Shown: positions 58,878 to 64,000 of the stretch, piece after piece
Layout: the number at the start of each line of letters is the position of its first letter
Numbering within the stretch: the stretch's first letter is position 1
Origin: Photorhabdus luminescens subsp. luminescens
GTDB taxonomy: Bacteria; Pseudomonadota; Gammaproteobacteria; Enterobacterales; Enterobacteriaceae
DNA length: 64,000 nt
NCBI RefSeq assembly: GCF_001083805.1
Contig: NZ_JXSK01000006.1
Coordinates: 1-64,000, forward strand
Direction: 5' to 3'
The notes under the pieces: model-generated
What the model was told of the DNA's origin: nothing
The model's database searches: none
The model's input: the letters and a program-made list of their open reading frames with translations, nothing else
Made by a program: the position numbers and the translations under genes

Positions 58878-60320
58878 ATGTCATTAAAGAGGAAGATTTC
58901 ATATTTGGAAGAAGTTAATGGTTCAGCAAAGGCAAATGAGGTACTGACCTGGTTACAGGCTTATATACCCGGTAAAGATCCTAATATTGTCGTTGGGCAT
59001 GAGCCAAGTAAAGATGCGGCAAAAGAGTTAATCCGAAGTGATTATCGTTGGGGGCATCAGAGTAATGACAAATCTGAAACTTTCCAATTAACGTATAATT
59101 TCCTGGAGAGTGAGCCGGAGAATATGCCGTGGAGTATTTACGGCTTTTCAGCATTTAATGAAGAGCAAAAAGCTGCTGCAAAACTGTCAATTCAATCTTG
59201 GACTGATGTCGCCAATATTAAATTCACTGAAACCTCTGATGCGAGTAAGGCGAATGTCACTTTTGGTTTCTTTGATCTTAGTTTAACCGGGGATTATGCG
59301 TTTGCTGAGATGCCGTATCCGCATTTGAAACAAGTGGGAACTTGGTATAATGCGGAAAGCCGTACTTTCTTAAAAAATGATATTGAATTGAATGGTTATG
59401 GCCGACATACGTTTACTCATGAGATTGGTCATACATTGGGGTTGGATCATCCGGCTGATTATGATGCGTCTGATGATGTAATACCGACTTACAAGAACAA
59501 GGCGACCTATTTTGAAGATAGCGGCGCTTATACCGTCATGGGTTATTTCAGTGAAAAAAATACCGGACAGGACTTTAAAGGTATTGATTCTTCTGCGCCA
59601 TTACTTAACGATATTTCAGCCATTCAAGCAATATATGGCGCGAATAATACTACCCGTGCTGGTGACACGATATATGGCTTTAATTCCAACACCGATCGCG
59701 ATTTCTTTACGGCAAAAGATGCAAAGAGCAAAATCGTGTTCACTGCCTGGGATGCGGGTGGTAATGATACCTTTGATTTCTCTGGTTTTACTCAGGATCA
59801 ACGTATCAACTTGAATGAAGCTTCTTTCTCGGATGTTGGGGGTTTGAAAGGAAATATCTCTATCGCCCGCGGCGTCACGATTGAAAATGCGATTGGCGGC
59901 AATGGTAATGACATTCTGATAGGGAATGATGCCAATAATACTCTGAAGGGCGGTGCAGGTGATGACATCATTTACGGTGGCTTGGGAGCTGATCATCTTT
60001 GGGGTGGGGAAGGCAAAGATACATTTGTCTATCTAAACGTCAAGGAATCACCTTTTCTTGAGCGTGATTGGATCCATGACTTTATTTCCGGTGAAGACAA
60101 GATTGATTTGTCATTGTTCGATCTAGGTGAAACAGGGAAAGGTAGTATTAAGTTTGTCGAAGAATTCACTGGTACCGTTGGGGAAGCGGTGATTAGCTAT
60201 GATAGCGTTAACAAGGTAAATGATTTCGTTATTAATATGGGAGGAGAATTATCCCAAGATGGTTTTGGGGTGAAGATCGTTGGAGAGCCGCTGACAGAGG
60301 CTGATTTCATCCTTTCATAA
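58878..60320 (+). CDS. prtA: Serralysin-type RTX metalloprotease (PrtA-like)
   Basis: A 480-residue secreted zinc protease of the serralysin (M10B) family. It has a short propeptide (about 1-40), the zinc site HEIGHTLGLDHP, the Met-turn AYTVMGYFS, calcium-binding RTX repeats (GGNGNDILIGND, GGAGDDIIYGGLGADHLWGG) and a hydrophobic C-terminus ending DFILS, the type I secretion signal. ATG 58878 has GGAG six bases upstream; ATG 58866 would add four residues without a good ribosome site. Photorhabdus PrtA is degraded-tissue/immune-protein protease of that family; the inh-prtBCD genes that normally follow are absent here, so this may be a paralogue. Confidence 0.88.
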   Translation: MSLKRKISYLEEVNGSAKANEVLTWLQAYIPGKDPNIVVGHEPSKDAAKELIRSDYRWGHQSNDKSETFQLTYNFLESEPENMPWSIYGFSAFNEEQKAAAKLSIQSWTDVANIKFTETSDASKANVTFGFFDLSLTGDYAFAEMPYPHLKQVGTWYNAESRTFLKNDIELNGYGRHTFTHEIGHTLGLDHPADYDASDDVIPTYKNKATYFEDSGAYTVMGYFSEKNTGQDFKGIDSSAPLLNDISAIQAIYGANNTTRAGDTIYGFNSNTDRDFFTAKDAKSKIVFTAWDAGGNDTFDFSGFTQDQRINLNEASFSDVGGLKGNISIARGVTIENAIGGNGNDILIGNDANNTLKGGAGDDIIYGGLGADHLWGGEGKDTFVYLNVKESPFLERDWIHDFISGEDKIDLSLFDLGETGKGSIKFVEEFTGTVGEAVISYDSVNKVNDFVINMGGELSQDGFGVKIVGEPLTEADFILS

Positions 60321-60331
60321 CACAACAACAC

Positions 60332-60355
60332 AACCGCATCTGACTGGATGCGGTT
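60332..60355 (+). terminator. Terminator after the protease gene
   Basis: AACCGCATC and GATGCGGTT form a perfect nine-base-pair stem with a six-base loop, 12 bases after the stop. It separates the protease from the NRPS gene. Confidence 0.8.
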
Positions 60356-60372
60356 ATTCGTTTAAATTTTGC

Positions 60373-60430
60373 TGTATTCCGTATTCCGTACTCTGTCTTC
60401 TGTCTTCTGTCTTCCGCATTCTGTCTTCTG
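60373..60430 (+). repeat. Short tandem repeat tract
   Basis: Degenerate seven-base units: TATTCCG twice, then CTGTCTT/TCTGTCT units about four times, interrupted by CCGCATT. Pyrimidine-rich on this strand. Likely slippage-prone. Confidence 0.6.
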
Positions 60431-60576
60431 CCCATGTGGTTGGAGTTCCTAATCTACTATTTTTCTATTATATAATAAGTCAAATACATTTAAATAAGTA
60501 ATTAATTGTGTGATCTTTTTATTTAAAAACAATCTCAAAATAATTTATTTTTAAATTAAAATTATTTATTGATGAT

Positions 60577-60731
60577 ATTAAACATAATTAATATATACAT
60601 TGGTCGTATTATTTCATTATGACAAAACAATATATATGGAAGTTAGTTTTAATTTGAAATTGTTTCATATCGGTGTTAAATATAATTAACGTTTACATTA
60701 GTTGTATAATTTGATTATTATAAAATAATAT
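60577..60731 (+). repeat. Pair of 57-base direct repeats, AT-rich
   Basis: 60577-60633 and 60675-60731 align without gaps at about 79% identity (shared TTAAA-ATAATTAA, TACATT, GTAT, ATTT, ATTAT). The copies start 98 bases apart, in the otherwise featureless 1-kb region upstream of the NRPS gene. The remaining bases up to 61117 hold no supported gene. Confidence 0.6.
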
Positions 60732-61117
60732 GTAATCAGGCAGGTTGATAATTTTTACGTGTATAAATATACATTAATTAATATAACCAAATGATAAATC
60801 ATGTTTTTTATGGTGCAGTCCGTTTCCTGTTGGAATGCGGGTAGGTTTATTTTGCAGAGAATTATTAAAGTAAATTCGATGTTAATTGGAGGTAGGGAGG
60901 TTTAATTTGTCTTTATAACTACTTAATTTTTTTATGAAATAATTTATATATGATATTAATTCTAAATGGACAAAATACCGCAAGGATTTAGCACTCATGC
61001 CAGTAAATATATTCAATACATCCATTTTCATATAGTTATGGTAGTTATGAAATTCAGCGTTAGCCAATAAAAAATTGCACAAAATCAAAGGCGCTTATTA
61101 AAAAAATAGGAACAAAA

Positions 61118-61264
61118 ATGGAATATCTTTTGCCGGTTCACTGCGTGAACCATTTATTCCGTTGTCAGGAAAATAATTGTCGCAGAATTGTTAATTATCC
61201 GGTTGTCAACCGGGCTATTACATCCAGCGTTCAAGAGAATGTGCTGTCTGAGGATCTTAATTGA
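61118..61264 (+). CDS. Possible 48-residue ORF upstream of the NRPS gene
   Basis: ATG 61118 has AGGAAC eight bases upstream and opens a 48-codon frame (MEYLLPVHCVNHLFRCQENN, then VVNRAITSSVQENVLSEDLN) that ends 119 bases before the NRPS start. No family is recognised. The ribosome site is the main support; the frame could be chance. Confidence 0.3.
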   Translation: MEYLLPVHCVNHLFRCQENNCRRIVNYPVVNRAITSSVQENVLSEDLN

Positions 61265-61383
61265 TACCTGGTATGTGCCCATTTTTATTTCTTTGGGGAA
61301 CGAAAGAAGGGCAAAACATTTGTGATGACTGTTGAGAATGACAGTTTTCAAATAACTAACAGATTCGTTGAGGTAGTAAGTAG

Positions 61384-64000
61384 ATGAGAGATAGCATGGT
61401 TAAAGAAGAAATTATCTTTGACGCTAGATTAGTACAAGTACCGCCAGAAAAGGTCGGTGATGACATATCTGTTCAGAAACTTAATTTGTTGTCAGAGGCT
61501 GAACGCACACTGCTGCTGGAAACCTGGAATGCCACCGAAACCGTCTATCCTGACCAGTTAGGTATCCATCAGTTGTTTGAACGACAAGTAGAGAAAACCC
61601 CGGCAGCGACGGCGCTAATCGCAGGGGATAAAACTCTGAGTTATGCGGAATTGAATGCTCGCGCTAACCGATTGACTCATCAACTGATTAAACAGGGAAT
61701 TGGCCGCAATGATCATGTGGCAATCCTGTTAGAGCGGTCTATCGAGTTGGTGGTAGCTCAATTGGCTATTCTCAAGGCGGGAGCGGTTTATATCCCTATC
61801 GATCCCGGAGTACCGGACGAGAGAAAAAATTGGCTGATAAACGATTGCTTAGCTAAATTGTTGCTCACCAGTGCAGAAGCGGATATCCCGGCTGATCTGG
61901 ATATTCCGCTAATTCGTCTCTCTGATGAGACAGACGTGAGCAAGGAGAAGGAGGAGGGTTTTAATCTTGACTTACTTTGTGCCAGTACCGCGCCAGCATA
62001 CATCATGTACACTTCCGGCTCGACTGGCACCCCAAAAGGGGTGATCGTGCCTCACCGCGCGGTGGTTCGACTGGTTATTAATAATGGCTATGTTGAAATT
62101 GAACCTAATGATCGGGTTGCCTTCGCAGCTAACCCTGCGTTCGATGCCAGCACTTTTGAAGTTTGGGCTTCTTTGCTTAATGGCGGGGCGCTGGTGGTTA
62201 TCGACCACACCACTTTGTTGACGCCACAGGAATTTGTACAAGCATTAGACAGTTATCAAATTAATATCTTATGGTTAAGCGTCGGCCTGTTTAACCGGCT
62301 GGCGGCGGAGTTGTCTCCCGTCCTTCCACAGATGAAAAACCTGATTGTCGGCGGCGATATCCTTGATCCCCATGTGATTACCCAAGTTTTACGCAATAAC
62401 CCGCCTCAACAATTATTGAATGCCTATGGACCGACCGAGGGTACCACCTTTACTACCACATATCGGATCGATGCTTTGGCCGCAGGAACAACTAACATCC
62501 CTATTGGCCGACCAATTGCTAACACGCGGGTTTACTTACTGGATGAGCAGGGCCAGCCGGTGCCATTGGGTAGTATTGGCGAGATTTATGTTGGCGGCGA
62601 CGGGGTGGCCTGCGGTTATCTCAATCGCCCTGAATTGACCGCCGAACGCTTTGTGGTTGATCCATTTAGTAATGTATCGGATGCGCGGATGTACCGGACC
62701 GGGGATTTAGCCCGCTACCTGCCGGATGGCAATCTCGAATTCCTTGGCCGCAACGATCAGCAGGTGAAAATCCGCGGTTTTCGGATTGAACCGGGGGAAA
62801 TTGAGGCCCGATTGGTAGAGTATTCGGCAGTACGTGAAGCGGTGGTCTTGGCGTTAGGAGAAGGGCAGAACAAGCAGTTAGTTGCTTATGTGTTGGCGGA
62901 GCCGGATAACGAGTTGCCTACTCACTTGCGTGAACACTTAAGTGTGCGGTTGCCTGATTATATGGTGCCGGCGGCTTTTGTACGGCTGGATGAATTCCCG
63001 TTAACTCCCAATGGCAAACTGGATCGCCGGGCGTTGCCGGCACCGGGTGAAGAGGCTTTTGCTCGTCAGGTTTACGCAGCACCGCAAGGAGAGCGAGAAA
63101 TTGCATTGGCTACCATCTGGCGTGAGTTGCTGGGTATTGAGCAGATAAGTCGGCATGACAGCTTCTTTGCACTAGGCGGCCATTCGTTGCTCGGCGTGCG
63201 CATGATTGAACAGCTACGCCATTTAGGACTGACATTGGCTGCCCGTGACCTGTTTCAATCGCCAATACTGGCTGAATTGGCCCAAACATTGGGGCAGCAT
63301 CAGATTATGGCAGTGCCGCCGAATGTCATTACTTCGGGGACCACTGAATTGACACCAGCGATGTTGCCGCTGATTGATTTGACTCAGCCTGAGATTGATC
63401 GCATCGTCGAGCAAGTACCGGGTGGGGTGGTCAATATTCAGGATATTTATGCGCTGTCACCGTTGCAGGACGGTATCCTATTTCACCATCTGCTGGCAAA
63501 AGAAGGTGACCCCTATTTGTTGGCTTACCCGATGATCTTTGCTGATCGTGATTTGCTAGACCGCTATTTATTTGCGGTACAACAAGTGGTTGACCGCCAT
63601 GATATTTTGCGTACCGCTTTTATCTGGCAAGGATTATCCATTCCGGCGCAGGTGGTTTGGCGTGAGGCTCCGTTGTCAGTGACTGAACTGACGCTGAACC
63701 CGGCTGACGGGACGGTCAGTGATCAACTGACGCAACGTTTTGATCCGCGGCAATACCGTCTCGATCTAAGTCAGGCGCCGTTGTTACGCTTTGTGATAGC
63801 ACAGGAAACGGATGGCCGCTGGTATGTACTGCAATTACAGCATCACTTGATTGGCGACCATACCACGCTGGAAGTCATGAACCACGAAGTTAGGGCCTAT
63901 CTTGACGGACAGGACGATAATCTACCGGCGCCGGTACCTTTCCGCAATTTGGTGGCTCAGGCTCAGCAAGGGGTTGACCAGACAGAACATCACCGGTTCT
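61384..64000 (+). CDS. gxpS: Non-ribosomal peptide synthetase, 5' part (GameXPeptide-type)
   Basis: The open frame runs off the window after 872 codons. It begins with only a short linker, then an adenylation domain (YTSGSTGTPKG near 208, FDASTFEVW near 253, NAYGPTE near 345, YRTGD, GKLDRR), a carrier domain with phosphopantetheine Ser near 601 (GGHSLLG), and a condensation domain. The specificity residues read DAFWIGATFK, one change from the known valine code DAFWIGGTFK. The condensation domain carries HHLLAKEGD (near 701), the HH(I/L)-x4-GD mark of dual epimerisation/condensation domains, and an HHLIGDH catalytic motif. Val first, then D-configured, without a starter condensation domain, fits GxpS, the GameXPeptide synthetase; the name is inference. 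Confidence 0.8.
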   Translation, partial: MRDSMVKEEIIFDARLVQVPPEKVGDDISVQKLNLLSEAERTLLLETWNATETVYPDQLGIHQLFERQVEKTPAATALIAGDKTLSYAELNARANRLTHQLIKQGIGRNDHVAILLERSIELVVAQLAILKAGAVYIPIDPGVPDERKNWLINDCLAKLLLTSAEADIPADLDIPLIRLSDETDVSKEKEEGFNLDLLCASTAPAYIMYTSGSTGTPKGVIVPHRAVVRLVINNGYVEIEPNDRVAFAANPAFDASTFEVWASLLNGGALVVIDHTTLLTPQEFVQALDSYQINILWLSVGLFNRLAAELSPVLPQMKNLIVGGDILDPHVITQVLRNNPPQQLLNAYGPTEGTTFTTTYRIDALAAGTTNIPIGRPIANTRVYLLDEQGQPVPLGSIGEIYVGGDGVACGYLNRPELTAERFVVDPFSNVSDARMYRTGDLARYLPDGNLEFLGRNDQQVKIRGFRIEPGEIEARLVEYSAVREAVVLALGEGQNKQLVAYVLAEPDNELPTHLREHLSVRLPDYMVPAAFVRLDEFPLTPNGKLDRRALPAPGEEAFARQVYAAPQGEREIALATIWRELLGIEQISRHDSFFALGGHSLLGVRMIEQLRHLGLTLAARDLFQSPILAELAQTLGQHQIMAVPPNVITSGTTELTPAMLPLIDLTQPEIDRIVEQVPGGVVNIQDIYALSPLQDGILFHHLLAKEGDPYLLAYPMIFADRDLLDRYLFAVQQVVDRHDILRTAFIWQGLSIPAQVVWREAPLSVTELTLNPADGTVSDQLTQRFDPRQYRLDLSQAPLLRFVIAQETDGRWYVLQLQHHLIGDHTTLEVMNHEVRAYLDGQDDNLPAPVPFRNLVAQAQQGVDQTEHHRF

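Noticed and set aside
60882-61088. 68-codon minus-strand frame in the NRPS leader
   Set aside because: No ribosome site, no family resemblance, and AT-rich sequence in which such frames occur by chance.

Overview
The window looks like chromosomal DNA of an insect- and nematode-associated enterobacterium, most likely Photorhabdus (Morganellaceae). The core genes lie in enterobacterial order (purL-glmY-glrK-qseG-glrR-nadE-glnB, hmp/glyA, suhB-trmJ-iscRSUA-hscBA-fdx-iscX-pepB). Between them is accessory DNA typical of that genus: ERIC repeats, phage tail-fibre-like genes, a VgrG island, a serralysin, and a large NRPS whose first module fits GameXPeptide synthetase. The genus call is inference from gene content and recognised proteins; no search was run.

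Layout. 1-5.9 kb is accessory: three tail-fibre-like N-termini, an unrecognised frameshifted gene and a secreted protein of unknown function. 5.9-10.3 kb holds tadA, an AdiA-type decarboxylase and mltF. 10.5-22.8 kb is purL with a perfect PurR box, a small insertion carrying an atypical SDR, the sRNA gene glmY with a sigma-54 promoter and three perfect GlrR boxes, then glrK-qseG-glrR, nadE and glnB. 23.5-34.9 kb is a type VI secretion (T6SS) vgrG island: a vgrG broken by a 4-base duplication, a DUF4123 adaptor, a small protein, five tandem toxin/immunity pairs (Tox-REase-5 nuclease plus Imm52-like partner) and one intact PAAR gene. The four inner junctions carry identical-style chimeric PAAR stubs, which records how the array grew.

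35-53.2 kb is mostly housekeeping: hmp (NsrR box), glyA (PurR box), hcaT, the trehalose genes treR-treB-treC, suhB, trmJ, the complete isc operon behind two abutting IscR sites, pepB and a half-length sseB. 53.3-58.3 kb holds a three-gene ABC-3C conflict/defence operon with a decayed antitoxin-like gene at its head; the block lies between two diverged copies of the same roughly 500-base non-coding sequence. 58.9-64 kb holds a serralysin-type RTX metalloprotease without its usual secretion and inhibitor genes, then the start of an NRPS whose specificity code predicts valine and whose next domain has the dual epimerisation/condensation signature. This gene runs off the window.

The most notable system is the 26.3-34.9 kb array. 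Toxin N-terminal regions and immunity C-terminal regions are nearly identical between copies, while the toxin C-terminus and immunity N-terminus vary together. That is a record of duplication, diversification and recombination in a contact-dependent nuclease arsenal.
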